From contig WNNJ02000450.1 of NCBI GenBank assembly GCA_012934845.2, forward strand, positions 182,924-246,923: a stretch of 64,000 nucleotides of DNA. The letters run 5' to 3'. Shown piece after piece: positions 1 through 10,796 of the stretch. A program made the translations under genes and the position numbers. Source of the DNA: Pomphorhynchus laevis. Its lineage: Eukaryota; Acanthocephala; Palaeacanthocephala; Echinorhynchida; Pomphorhynchidae. The notes under the pieces were generated by a model. It saw nothing but the letters and a program-made list of their open reading frames with translations, was not told where the DNA came from and did no database searches. The stretch's first letter is position 1, and each line of letters starts with the position of its first letter.

Positions 1-600
1 ATCCTCCTCTATCCGCCAGCGAATTAGATCATGAGAGGTGGACAGATGTTGTCGAGATTGCTCCATGCAGAAGGGTTTTAACAATCACCTCTCGTGGAGC
101 AGTAATAAGTCGAGGAGAGAATTCGTTGATGTGCAATGAAAGGAAGAGCCGGTGGTTTGTGAATAAGATAACCGTTCCTAGCTCTGCGAAGTGCTGCATT
201 AATCCAACGACCAGTTCTGTCGTTGAAGTCACCTAGTACCATGTCATAGCCGCCATCGATAATACCATCCAGGTGGTCACGGTTCTTGTGAATCTCTCCT
301 GGACGAATGTAGACGTTGGCTAGACTGAGGCGTCAACTGAGGCGTCATACCAAACAAGATAACGCTGGACAAGAGTAATTTAGCAAGAGAGGACATTAAA
401 GAGCACTTAACTAAGGTCAAGAATCCTTGAGATGACGGAGTGAGGTGGGTTATGTACGGAGTATAGTAGGAACAAATTTGCCTTGGGATAAATCGAGTAA
501 TGTCCTGGGGTAGACGGATATACCGCGTCTCCTGAAGGACTATAACATCTGTGTCTCTATCAATAAAAATCTAAGGGCAGAAGCATCTCCCGAATTCTAC
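1..600 (-). pseudogene. LINE APE-type endonuclease fragment
   Basis: Minus-strand translation gives VIVLQETRY near 550 and DMVLGDFNDRTGRW near 210-240. These match the metal-binding Glu strand and the GDFN strand of apurinic-like LINE endonucleases, which nick target DNA. The frame changes between the two, so the copy has at least one frameshift or stop and no long ORF. It lies just downstream of ORF1, where ORF2 should start, and is cut by the window edge. Confidence 0.7.
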
Positions 601-882
601 TGAAGAATATTCAGTTAGAAAGGCTCAGGTTTACTCACCATTGTGTTAGACAAGTTGGACGGGGGAAGCCAACCTAGACAGAGCTAGTGTGGAAAGGTCG
701 TCCCTCCCGCCACTACCCCATCCAGAATCGTAACCCCAGGGCAGTATCTTCATTTCCCTTTGAGGCGCCTTTCTCTTTTATCAGCTTGCCAACCTTGAGG
801 GGTGGAACCGATCTTGCTGATCCACCCCTTTTCTTTGATTTCGGACATTCTTTCCCCGGTTGCAACGGAACTGAGGGATAAC

Positions 883-1926
883 TTAGGAACTCCCCAAGGA
901 GGGGGCTAGCAACTGCGTCATTTGAGAGAGTGTACTCTTTTTGCGGTTATCCAGCAAGTGCAAAATATCCATGTTGGACATTCTTTCCGATGACTGCGCG
1001 GCAACTGCAGCAAAACTTCTTCCAGCTGGGAGCGCCGAGACTGCATATTTCTTTTTATATTCTTTGAAAAGTCGACAACGACGTGACCACGCGGGGTGGT
1101 CCCCACGGCAATTAGTACAGATTAGGGGAGCTTCGCACCTCTCCCTCTTTGACAAAGCGATACAAGATGATATGCCGCATACTCCGCACGATTCCTCCCG
1201 GGCACAGGAGGAGGCCCAGTGCCACCAGCAGTGGCAGGAGTCACAATGAGGAAAAGTGAAGCAATTATGATCAACCAAATTGAATGTGAGATTTTACCCC
1301 ATAAAGGGGTTGACTGCATTCCGTGATAAAATCTCAGCGTTGCTTAAGTTCGTACCGCAGAACGCAACAGGCAAGGATTCCCCTGTTTTAGATTTCAATC
1401 CGCGTACTGAACTCAACTTGAACGTGTCGCGTAAGAGAACCAGATCTTCCTCCTCCAAATAAGGAGGGTAATTAGAAATTTTAACAGTTGCCCGTAGATG
1501 CTGTAGCGTTAGAGATCCTATATGGGACAGATTATTATTGAAAAATGACTCATAAGCATCCATTAGTTCATGTGAAAAAATGAGACTTTTAGTTGATTAA
1601 CGAATGATCGGACCGAGTTGAATACTACTCTTCCAGAGTAGTTCTGGACGAAGTTTCGTAAAAAACATTGAAAAGCTTATGCTTTTCAATTGGCTTAACT
1701 GCATTGATAGTTGCAAATTTTTAAGTTTCGGTATCGTGGGGAGCTCCCCCGAGTCTGTAACAGAGTTTTTAATAAATCGACTAACCTGCAAGTCCGAAGG
1801 GAAAGATGTAGGAGAAGATACTTTACCTTTACCATGTGTAATTCCAGCGGAATCGTTGATTACAGGCAAATTTTCATAGGAGCTTTGATGCTCCGGCACG
1901 CAATAAACGTTTTCACTTGTGCACAT
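883..1926 (-). pseudogene. LINE ORF1 with zinc knuckles, broken
   Basis: Three open segments (1926-1597, 1563-1294, 1278-883) share one reading frame and are separated by two in-frame stops. The middle segment reads VKISNYPPYLEEEDLVLL and SLPVAFCGT, as in the RRM-like part of insect-type LINE ORF1 proteins. The last segment carries cysteine knuckles with ESCGVCG and ICTNCRGDHPAWSRRC, the usual last knuckle of Jockey/R1-like ORF1. Such proteins bind the element RNA as a nucleic-acid chaperone. Total length near 350 residues is normal for the family. The first knuckle is partly degraded. Confidence 0.8.
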
Positions 1927-2359
1927 TTTTTATATTGTAATTGTAATCAATGTAATTAGTTCGTAAGGTTGTAATCAGATTTCAATGGAAAAATTCAGAC
2001 ATATTGTTAGTATTTATATTCAAGATGTTTTATATAGTCGAATTAGCAACAATATTGAGGCACTTGTGCTTTTAAGCTGTTTAATGATAAAAAAATTAAG
2101 AATTATAAAGATACTACATATATCCTACATGTTGAAAAAGCAAACAATTAATACAAAAATGTATAATTTGTGTAAAAGATCCTTTGTAAATGGCTGAATT
2201 TTGAAACTAAACTGGAGGTATTATTTAACAACATATTTAACATCAAATAATTTATTAAAAATACTATTACCAACTCATTTTTAATGTGTGTCTTTAAATG
2301 TTATTACCAACTCATTTTGTGTGTATGCTTGGTTGTTGTCTTTAGCAAACATCAACCCA

Positions 2360-2950
2360 TCAACATAAATTGAATTTGCCAAATATGAACAAACGTAAAT
2401 TCACATATTTAGTATTGCTTTCGCATACCAATAGGTTCGTTCGCACGACAAGCGAATCAACACGTTGCATTATCGTGACAGTATAATAACCACTTCTAAA
2501 ACTATGTTGGTTAATACACAGTAAGTTTCTGGATTTCAAATAATCACTGATATGCTTATACATAAGTCTTTCCAAGATTCGACAATAAATGCAAGTCAAG
2601 CTTGCGGGTCTGTAATTATCTACACTAGCTCAATTGCTTTTTTTTAAACAGTGGTATTACAATTGAGCGTTTCCACATCTCGGGTATATGACCGGAATAG
2701 TGACGCAATAAACATCCAATATAAAGGGATACAAACTTCATCTGCTAGCATTTTTAAGTATGCAGGCGGCTATAAATCAGGACAAACAGACTCCGATGAT
2801 TTTAGGTTCTTAAGCTCTCTTCGCACATCCTCAATAGAAAAAATGTTAACGACATCAGTGTGTGATTTATACGGGATGATAAAAGATGGTTTGCTAGATG
2901 AATTTGATGATATCAAAAAATATTAGCCAAACGAATTAGCGATGTCGTAA
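2360..2950 (-). pseudogene. N-terminal reverse-transcriptase fragment of the CR1-like LINE
   Basis: Minus-strand reading gives a segment like SIEDVRRELKNLKSS, then LERLMYKHISDYLKSRNLL and HSFRSGYYTVTIM. These correspond to the fingers and the F-R-x-G motif of CR1/Jockey-type reverse transcriptases. The catalytic YxDD region is absent. Several stops and frame changes are present. Together with the endonuclease at 4.3-5.2 kb it belongs to one LINE split by the 2975-4115 insertion. Confidence 0.7.
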
Positions 2951-2974
2951 TCGTCATCGAGGGTATGTACACTC

Positions 2975-4115
2975 GATGATATCTATCAAACCGTACACTT
3001 ATACGGTATATCTATCAAACCGTACATTTCGCGTCTATTCTAACTCTTCTCTCACCCATCCTTCATCCATCCCGACCGGTGTTCCACAAGGCTCCGTATT
3101 AGGGCCTATGCTTTTCTCTCTTCTTCTCGGTGACTTGTCTTCGATTTCTCATAAATTTAACTTCCATGTTATGCAATATGCTGATGGCATTCTCATCTAT
3201 GCTCACGCACCTGCTTATCGTATTCATGATCTTAGTGTTTCTGTTTCCAGCTGCCTTGTCTCAATTTCCAATCATCATTCTTCCCTTCGCCTTTCTCTGA
3301 ATCCTGATAAATCTAAAATTATGTGGATCCTACCTCGAAGCTTCAGCGTAGAACCTCCTTCCGTATCACTAAATTCTACAATTCTTCCTATCGTTGATAA
3401 TCTCGTTTTCCTAGGCTTTCATTTCGACAACCGACTTTCACTTAAACATTTCGTTAGTGATAAAGTACGCTCATCTACCTTGATACTCCGCAACCTCCGT
3501 CAAGTTCGTAGATTGATCGATTTCCTCTTGTATGACTCTCATATCTTCTCTTCTTTTCTCAAGACTTGATTACTGTCTTAGTCTATTTTCCGACTCACCT
3601 AAATCTACTCTTCTTCCTTTACAACGCATCATCAACGCTGTCGTCCGAGTTCTCCTCCGTCTTCGTCGTTTTGATCATACATCCCACTATCTTGTTTCTC
3701 TTGATTGGCCTACCATTTATTGTCGTGTTCAAATTCGTCTTCTTATCATTGCTTTTCACCTTATAACATCTCATACCCCTTCATTTCTCAACCTTCCCTT
3801 TCTCGACAATTCTCATACTGTGTATTGTGCTCTGCGTTCCCGTAATTCCCTTCTTTTACATGTCCCAATCTACTCTACCTCTTTTGGCTTCCGCTCCTTC
3901 GTTGTGGCTGCTCCTATCTTGTGGAATCAACTGCCTATTCATATCCGCCAATCAACATCTATGCCGTACTTCAAACGCCAAATCCAATTCCATTTCAACA
4001 ATAAACTAATTACATGTGACCTTTAATGTTCTTTTTTTGTTTGTTAGTGGTCATGTAAGCGTGCATTTTGCAAGCATTTGCCACGTTAAATAAATTATTG
4101 TATTATTACACTGTC
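2975..4115 (+). mobile_element. L2-like LINE, 5'-truncated copy
   Basis: This segment aligns along its whole length with the 3' part (about 15050-16130) of the longer L2-like copy. It starts inside the reverse transcriptase and ends with the family 3' tail: a short stem-loop, TTTGCCACGTTAAATAAA and a TATTATTA tail. 5' truncation with an intact 3' end is the signature of target-primed reverse transcription. It sits in a minus-strand CR1-like LINE. A 17-bp segment at its start (TCTATCAAACCGTACA) is duplicated at 2982 and 3008. Confidence 0.85.
2976..4026 (+). pseudogene. L2-like reverse-transcriptase C-terminal part, broken
   Basis: Two overlapping open segments in different frames (to 3569 and 3532-4026) encode GVPQGSVLGPMLFSLL, the palm strand QYADGILIYAH and the C-terminal SRLDYCLSLF and SWNQLP-like region typical of L2/CR1 LINEs. 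The catalytic YADD is YADG here, so the second aspartate is lost. One frameshift lies near 3540. The segment cannot encode an active enzyme. Confidence 0.8.
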
Positions 4116-4324
4116 CGATACATGCTGAACATGTCCCGCTATATGTTTTGAGTTCGCGTATTCGAACAAACTACAAGGGTTGCGAAAAGCCTCTTGTGCC
4201 ATCCTTTCTTCGAAACTACGTCGTTTATCGTGCTTTAAATTCGTAAAACGATTCCTTACTTTAATGAAAGGAACAATGTTAATTTCACCATCCCTAAACC
4301 TCGTAAAAGATAAATGTTTTCATT

Positions 4325-5160
4325 TCAAACTTGACGGAGTTCCCTGTCAAACCAAGGTTTACGATGTAAACGAACTTTCGTAACTTTCCTAGGCGAGAAG
4401 CGTAAAAGCAAATATAAAAGTATCGCCTCAAATTGCTGCCATGCCGTTTCAACACCAATCACAAGAGGATTCAGCCAACATATACCGGAAAGACACATAC
4501 GGACCAATTGATAATCCGTCTTGAAACACTGAACAGTATTTAGAAACGTTCTGTGGGTTGATAGGCCTTGCGAGAAGTAGTAGTCAAATAGATGGACACA
4601 GTGGTATGATGATCATAGAGGTTCAAGGTGAGTGGTGTGGTCTCCAAAACATACGTTTGAGGTCAGACAAATATCTAACAAAGATCGCTGATTTCCACAG
4701 ATACGAGTGAAGTCTCTCACGTGTTGAGTGATAATTAAAACGTTTATAGAGTCGAGTAACTCTAATGAACCACTATAACACCTTACTCTGGGTGTGAACG
4801 TTTCCAAATCTACATGATGCATATTGATGTCTTTAAAAACTAACAAATCGTGTGAAGTAGCGTACTTATGAAAATTGTTGACAATGCAACCGACCTTAGC
4901 GCAAGGCTACGATAAATGAGACCAATGACAACCGGTTAGCGATTTGAGTGTGACACCCTTACCCATAAAGATTCAACTCCATCATCAAATTTTAGGTCGG
5001 GCAGTGTAACTACTGCGCTAAAGTGAACATACAGTATTACTCCGCCTCCCTTTCTATTGAACATATCAGCCCGATAACAAAAGTGACTAGATAACTCGAT
5101 ATCACATTCGGTAACATCAGGTTTTAGCCACAACTCTGTTATTGCAACCAACAAAGGATT
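4325..5160 (-). pseudogene. CR1-like LINE endonuclease, decayed
   Basis: Minus-strand pieces read AITELWLKPDVTECDIEL and RKGGGVILYV (near 5150-5020), then DINMHHVDLETF (near 4820) and HRKPWFDREL (near 4350). These follow the order of the T-E-T-W/L, G-G-G-V, G-D-x-N and W-F-D strands in CR1/L2-group endonucleases. Stops and frame changes separate the pieces. The enzyme would have nicked the chromosomal target before reverse transcription. Confidence 0.75.
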
Positions 5161-5546
5161 CTGGACTTGGACACAAATTCTTTATTCGTAAATTTTAGAA
5201 AGAATACTACGCGCATTCGAGTAAAGAAGCAAGAAATGTGAAATTATATGGGGTGTTTAGACTAGGCATTTCTATACCCTTAAGTGCATACCATATGGGA
5301 TATTTGTACTAGATAATATTATCCAAACAAGTATTACTATGATACATTGATGTCATTAGCCAAGAAGAAGCTGCGGCAGAGTGATTCAGACCGATCCCGC
5401 TGTTAGCGGGGTCCAGCGAATTCACGTCCTATGCCGCACAACCTGAAAATTTCGTATTGTTAGATTTGTCTCTCCGTTATTTATGCGTATATTCAAAAGT
5501 TCATTCGCTTTACGCAGGCGTTTGCGCTCTTTAGCATCGAGATCTT

Positions 5547-6690
5547 TTAGTATTCTGCCTTGGTTACCGAACAAACTAAACGAATTATGGAGAATAATTT
5601 TAACTGATCTTCATCTTTTAAAATGGCTTTTATTAGTCTAGGACGACTGCTACTGTCCTCACTTTTTCTACCCACGCAAAACAGAGAGACTACTTTAAAA
5701 TTGGATATAATTTTATCAGATAAATCTTTAAGAACTGTTGAAAGAACAGAGCGTACCTTCACAAGATCATCATTCAGACGATGTTGAATGTTCACAGAAC
5801 AAGACTTAGGTATGTTAGCAAAGATGACTGCCCGAGCGTGGTTATGACTTTTTGCAAATTTTTAAAAGGTTTGGGTGTGCTGCATCGGGCAACTCGCCTG
5901 AATCGGATCGGTTGCAATTAAATTTTCATTGATACCCACAATCAGCGTTTTTTAACACATGTGGGTGTTAACCCACATCCACAATCAGAGTTTATCCCGT
6001 CACTGTCCTTCCTCAGACGAATAGGTAAAATATTTGTTGACTCTAATGATTTAGAAACTTTATCATCAACGTTGTCGTCTTTTTTCGAGGATGTTGTGGT
6101 AATTAGATCCTCGCTGAGCTTGTCACGTAAGCAATGCTGGGGATAGGCAGAATCTGAATATTCTACTGATAGTTGTTCAGATGTATTTAGGCCCATCTGA
6201 TTAGAAGCAGATGAACATCTTGTAGATGAATCCTCCTTATTATGGAATCTAATGAAGGCATGTTCCCCAATAATATCATGGTTGAGAAACTCGATAGATT
6301 CTGAGGAACTTACACTTGTGGCATTACGGTCAGTGGGCATGTTCGTTTGCTTGGCTATAGAACACCTGCCCGAAAATCTTGATAGCTGTTCAGCATGCAA
6401 CTCAGTTACAACTGTCATTGAAGGGTCAGTAGAGCTTGATACCGATACTGCAGAAGTGACTGACTATATCGAGGTGTCTTTTGATGCATTGGAAGTCAAA
6501 GGTAGCAGTGGAAGCGGCTTACTCACTGATGAGGATAGTAGTATGGTGGTTTCGCCAACTTTTAAAACATCCTCATCGTTTCGGTCACTATTCGTCAATA
6601 GCTTTCCCAAAAGGGGCAGCACAGCAGAAGCCGCAGAGGAAAGTCCGTTTAGAGATGTTATCATCATCTGTGATTGGAATTAATACATAA
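5547..6690 (-). pseudogene. CR1-like LINE ORF1 remnants
   Basis: Minus-strand segments (6667-6464, 6418-5942, 5795-5547) form a Ser/Thr-rich N-terminal part followed by AVIFANIPKSCSVNIQHRL and SRPRLIKAILKDEDQLKLF. The last part matches the R-x-x-I-x-x-L-x-E-S and R-P-R-P-I-x-V strings seen in ORF1 of CR1/L2 elements, and resembles the ORF1 at 12.6-13.1 kb. Frames differ between the last segments, so it is a pseudogene. It is assigned to the same element as the endonuclease at 4.3-5.2 kb. Confidence 0.6.
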
Positions 6691-6904
6691 GTAACAACCA
6701 ATCTGTTTCTCAATATAAATCTCAGTATTAGCGGACGTAAGTTTCCGACCAACTATTTTAGTTGTTTTCTTTGATTTTGACATTTGTTGAACTAAATGAA
6801 CGCAATTCCGATAATTTGGTTGGTATTGTAATCTAATATCGTTATCAGTCGTCTTCTTGTGTATTTTATTGTAATTAAACTGAATACTTATAACTTTTCT
6901 TAAA

Positions 6905-7135
6905 ATTGACAATCTGAAATTGACGATATAAAATTGACGATCTGAAATTGACGATCTGAAATTGACGATCTGAAATTGACGATCTGAAATTGACGATCTG
7001 AAATTGACGATCTGAAATTGACGATCTGAAATTGACGATCTGAAATTGACGATCTGAAATTGACGATCTGAAATTGACGATCTGAAATTGACGATCTGAA
7101 ATTGACGATCTGAAATTGACGATCTGAAATTGACG
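6905..7135. repeat. 14-bp tandem repeat, 17 copies
   Basis: The unit GACGATCTGAAATT recurs at an exact 14-bp spacing; TTGAC occurs at 6906, 6920, 6934, 6948 and so on to 7130. Only the outer units differ from consensus. The array sits immediately upstream of the 5' end of the minus-strand CR1-like LINE, where some LINEs carry repeated promoter monomers. It could equally be an unrelated minisatellite. Confidence 0.95.
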
Positions 7136-7244
7136 TTTTAAGTATTAACCAAGAAACTTTTAACCAATGAAATACTAAAATTTTTAGTATTTATTTAGAT
7201 TATAAAATTACTAAAATTTCATTATTTAATGTATTATAATAATA

Positions 7245-8670
7245 CAAATTTATTTAATGTGGCAAATGCGTACAAGCTGTACGCTTACAAGTCCACAAAC
7301 AAAAATGAAAAAGTCAAGCAGATAAATTGTTTAAATGGGATCGGATTTGTCGTTTGAAGCACGGCAGGGAAGTTGATTGGCGTATATGAATGGGCAGATG
7401 GTTCCACGATAGAGGAGCATCCACAATGAAGGAGTGGAGTCCAAAGGAGGTAGAGTAGTTTGGGACATGTAAAAGAAGGGAATTACAGGAACGCAAGGAA
7501 CAGTAAACAGGACGAGAATTATCAAGAAAATGAAGGTTGAAAAACGAAGGGGTATGAAAAGTTACAAGGCGGAAAGCAACGAGAAGACGAATTTGAACAC
7601 GACAATAAATTGTAGGCAAATTGAGAGAAGCAAGATGGTAGGATGTATGATCAAAACGACGAAGACGGAAGAGAATTCGGACGGCTGCGTTGACGATGCG
7701 TTGTAGGGGAAGAAGAGTGGATTTAGGTGAGTTGGAAAATAGACTAAGACAATAATCGAGTCTAGAAAAAAGGAGAGAAGATATTAGAGTCATACAAGAA
7801 GGGAAATCGATTAATCTACGAACTTGACGGGGGTTGCGGAGTATCAAGGTAGATGAGCGTACTTTATCACTAACGAAAGGTTTAAGTGAAATTCGGTTGT
7901 CAAAATGGAAGCCTAGGAAAACGAGATTATCAGCGATAGGAAGAATTGTAGAATTTAATGATACGGAAGGAGGTTCTAAGCCGAGGCGTTAAGGTAGGAT
8001 CCACATAATTTTGGATTTATCAGGATTTAGAGAAATGCGAAGGGAAGAAAGATGATTGGAAATTAAGACAAGACAGTCGGAAGCAGAAACACTAAGATCG
8101 TGAATACGATAAACAGGTGCATGAGCATAGATGAGAATGTCATCAGCATATTGCATAACATAGAAGTTAAATTTATTAGAAATCAAAGACAAATCACCGA
8201 GAAGAGAGAAAAGCATAGGGCCTAATACGGAGCCTTGTGAAACACCGGACGGAATGGGCGAAGGATGAGAGAGAAGAGTTTGAAAAGACGCGAAATGTAC
8301 GGTTTGATAGATATGAAGATAACCATGATACAGTGGGTAAAGAGAAGCCATAATCATGACGAATGCGATGGAGAAGAATCGAGTGATCGACGATGTCAAA
8401 AACAAACGATAGATTAAGAGAAACTATGACACTACATAATTTATGATCGCGCGATATGAGTAAGTCGTTATAAACTTTAAGACATGCAATTTCGGTAGAG
8501 TAATTAGAGCGAAAAGCGGCTTGGAAGGGAGGAAATAAGTTAGAGGAAAAGAGATATATATTAACTTGCTTAAGAACGAGACGCTCAAGGAGTTTAGAGA
8601 GAGTTGGGAGAAGTGAAATGGGACGGTACGAAGATGGTAGTGAAGAGTCGAGAGATTGCTTTTTGATGAG
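7245..8670 (-). mobile_element. L2-like LINE, 5'-truncated copy
   Basis: This is the reverse complement of about 14690-16130 of the longer L2-like copy and looks very similar to it, so it inserted recently. It starts at the string encoding the LIKKQSLDSS region of the reverse transcriptase and ends with the family stem-loop and ATTAAATAAA tail. Open pieces at 8405-7989 and 7847-7314 encode GSVLGPMLFSLL, an intact QYADDILIYAH palm motif, and the FSRLDYCLSLF and WNHLPIHIRQST C-terminus. A frame break lies between them near 7990. The left flank is the AT-rich DNA after the 14-bp array. Confidence 0.88.
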
Positions 8671-8899
8671 AGAAAAGCTATTTTATATTATATGGTATGC
8701 ATGAATGCTCATGCAAAAATATGTTTCTTGTAAATTTAAATGTCATATTTACGATATAAATTGTAATAGTTTGAATTGATGTAAATTTAATGTTTATATC
8801 TAGATATACCTTTGATTTGTTCACAATCAAACAATTCATTGAGTTTTTTAGCTTAAAATATTTGTGTACATAATAAAAAGCATAGTGTACATGATGAAC

Positions 8900-9720
8900 A
8901 CATGATGTCCATTTGGAATGATAGCGTGTGTTATCTTGAGGGGGCAATAAATGTTTCTCCACAGAAACTACTTTGATTATAGCAGCAGAGAGACTCAACA
9001 GTATTGAACCCGAGAAACTTCGCTGTGAAAATACTTGAAACAGAGTAGATACTCTGTTCAAAAGTCGTTGTTTTGTCCGCTCTTTTTCTCATTTTGCTAA
9101 CCTAAAAGGTTAAGAATTCGAATGTCCTTGTCTTGGAGTCGAAAGAAACTTGACAGGTGAGATAAAATTTGTTTAACTGAATTGATGTCGTGATCTATAG
9201 GTACGAGGCTGTTGAGTGACTCAGATTCAAGCAAATTAGCTATTAGAAAACGACGAGAAGGATCGTATGTTTCTACTCGTTTCAGACCTCGATGTGGCTT
9301 CGAACGATTGATTGTCGTAGGAGTGATAGTAACTGAAGCCTTATTATCTTAGTTGTTTGAGCTGTGATTAGTCACCGGCGCATCATCAGAATAAGCTATC
9401 GCGATATCACCAATATAAAACGTCGACTTAGGTATATTAACTTTATCAGTGACCGTATTGGATCTCCCAGAAGGTTCATCTCATCATGATTGTTACTTTT
9501 CAAATTAATAATTGACCCGTATACACAGCCCTTTAAATCAGTTGTCGAGCGCGAACGCTTGATACCGGCATCATCAGAGCCGTTACCATCTATTTCCAAT
9601 TCAGAATATGTCCCATATTCCGCTATTGTTTTCCACCTTACACTTTACGGTATAGTTGTTGATAATCGCTTTAATAGATGTTTTTCATTTATTTTAGATG
9701 AATCCAGCAATTAAAAATTC
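8900..9720 (-). pseudogene. CR1/L2-like LINE ORF1 fragment
   Basis: Minus-strand reading gives an open stretch with ASVTITPTTINRSKPHRGL, PSRRFLIANLLESESLN and VKQILSHLSSFF. It aligns by eye with the ORF1 fragments at 5.5-6.7 kb and 12.6-13.1 kb (R-x-x-I-x-x-L-x-E-S, then D-x-x-x-V-x-x-I-L). A stop follows near 9110, after which the match fades. No endonuclease or RT follows; the L2-like copy at 7245-8670 lies downstream. It is probably the remnant of a separate LINE. Confidence 0.5.
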
Positions 9721-10650
9721 AGAGTTTTAAGTTTACGTTCTTAATGTTTTACATGCGAAAATAGAAATTGTAAAATGAATGTTTACTTTTTTCTTGATAA
9801 TATGAACAAAGGTCAAAGAATAAATGTTAATGTTTTACTTAATATTTCTTGACAATAGATTATACTAAAATAAAGATTCAGATAAAAGTAGAATGAAAAA
9901 ATAACACTTTGTTATTTTCTTATAAACTTACACAGGAGATGGCATTTGACTACAAAGCAAATAAACAAAAAGCTTATTTTCCCAAGTTTTGTGAAAATAC
10001 AAGTTCCTTCTAACTATAAAAAGGCCATGAAATTGATTTTTTTAATTTTTAAGTGGGGATACAACAATCCATAAATGTAAGATTAATTATGCTACATCTA
10101 TGAGAGAAAATACTGTTTCAATGTATTCATTTGCATGTAAGAAAATAAAATTTAATTTAATGACTCATTATGTCGAAGTAAAGTAAAAATAATTTTTTTT
10201 ATCAAACAAAGATGTTTAATAAAGGATTTTTGAACATGTTGTATTTTTTAATACGTCAGCTAAAATAGTGATCTAATGCATACAAAATGTGAATTTTCCA
10301 CCAAGAAATTATGAATCCTTCGGATTATTGGGTTCGCAACGATATACTTAAACGAGAAATGATAGTTCCTTGAACACACAGTGCAAGTTCGTAAACAATA
10401 ATGTATTATATTACCACTAGAACATAAGATCTAAATCCAGTCGCTATGCTAGACATCTTTAGAAGTTACTTCAGACTGTATATCTTTAAGTTATCGTTAA
10501 AAGTCAGATTAAGTGATTTCAACTATTTAAATTATTTATAAATATTTTAAATAGCAAAGTTCCGAAGATTATCCCGTGAAATCTCATTGATAATGGATAT
10601 TAAAGACGATAATGAATATTAAGAACACGAATTCTAAAATTACGGTTAAT
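9721..10650. other. AT-rich stretch without recognised gene
   Basis: About 0.9 kb of AT-rich DNA with short ORFs only. I see no LINE protein motif, splice pattern, tandem repeat or RNA gene signature here. Confidence 0.6.
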
Positions 10651-10651
10651 T

Positions 10652-10745
10652 TTTTTTATTTTAACGTGGCAAGCGCACGCTTACATGACCACAACAAAAC
10701 AAAAATGTAAATCATGTGCCGTGAAGGTGTGAACGGAGGAGGTGT
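10652..10745 (-). mobile_element. 3' end of an L2-like LINE subfamily
   Basis: The reverse complement matches the last ~95 bp of the element ending at 47880: CCTCCTCCGTTCACACCTTC, a GTTTTGTTGTGGTCATGTAA string, GCGTGCGC and TTGCCACGTTAAAATAA. Only the 3' end is present, an extreme 5' truncation. The tail hairpin is shortened relative to the copy at 47.8 kb. Confidence 0.75.
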
Positions 10746-10796
10746 AAATTTAGTGATAAATGATAGAAATCAATTAATTCGAGATCAATTACTATT

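Larger units (their letters stand above)
1..1975 (-). mobile_element. 5' half of a zinc-knuckle LINE (non-LTR retrotransposon)
   Basis: Read on the minus strand, this stretch holds an ORF1 with an RRM-like part and CCHC-type zinc knuckles, then an APE-type endonuclease that runs off the left window edge. This ORF1 plus endonuclease layout is that of Jockey/R1/I-group non-LTR retrotransposons, which copy themselves by target-primed reverse transcription. The reverse transcriptase would lie left of base 1. ORF1 stays in one frame with only two stops, so the copy is damaged but fairly young. The 5' end is placed near 1975, where protein-like sequence stops and AT-rich DNA begins; this is an estimate. 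Confidence 0.8.
2340..6900 (-). mobile_element. CR1-like LINE, interrupted by an L2-like insertion
   Basis: On the minus strand the order is ORF1 remnants (6690-5547), endonuclease (5160-4325) and the start of reverse transcriptase (4325-4115 and 2950-2360). That is the normal order of a CR1/L2-group LINE. A plus-strand L2-like LINE fragment (2975-4115) lies between the two reverse-transcriptase pieces and must have inserted later. The element stops inside the RT at about 2340, so its 3' end is missing. A 14-bp tandem array lies directly upstream of its 5' end. Confidence 0.75.

Noticed and set aside
941-1249. Plus-strand open frame of 102 codons
   Set aside because: It is the antisense shadow of the zinc-knuckle ORF1 on the minus strand.
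6252-6683. Plus-strand open frame of 143 codons
   Set aside because: It lies opposite CR1-like ORF1 remnants, has no recognisable motif and is best seen as a shadow.
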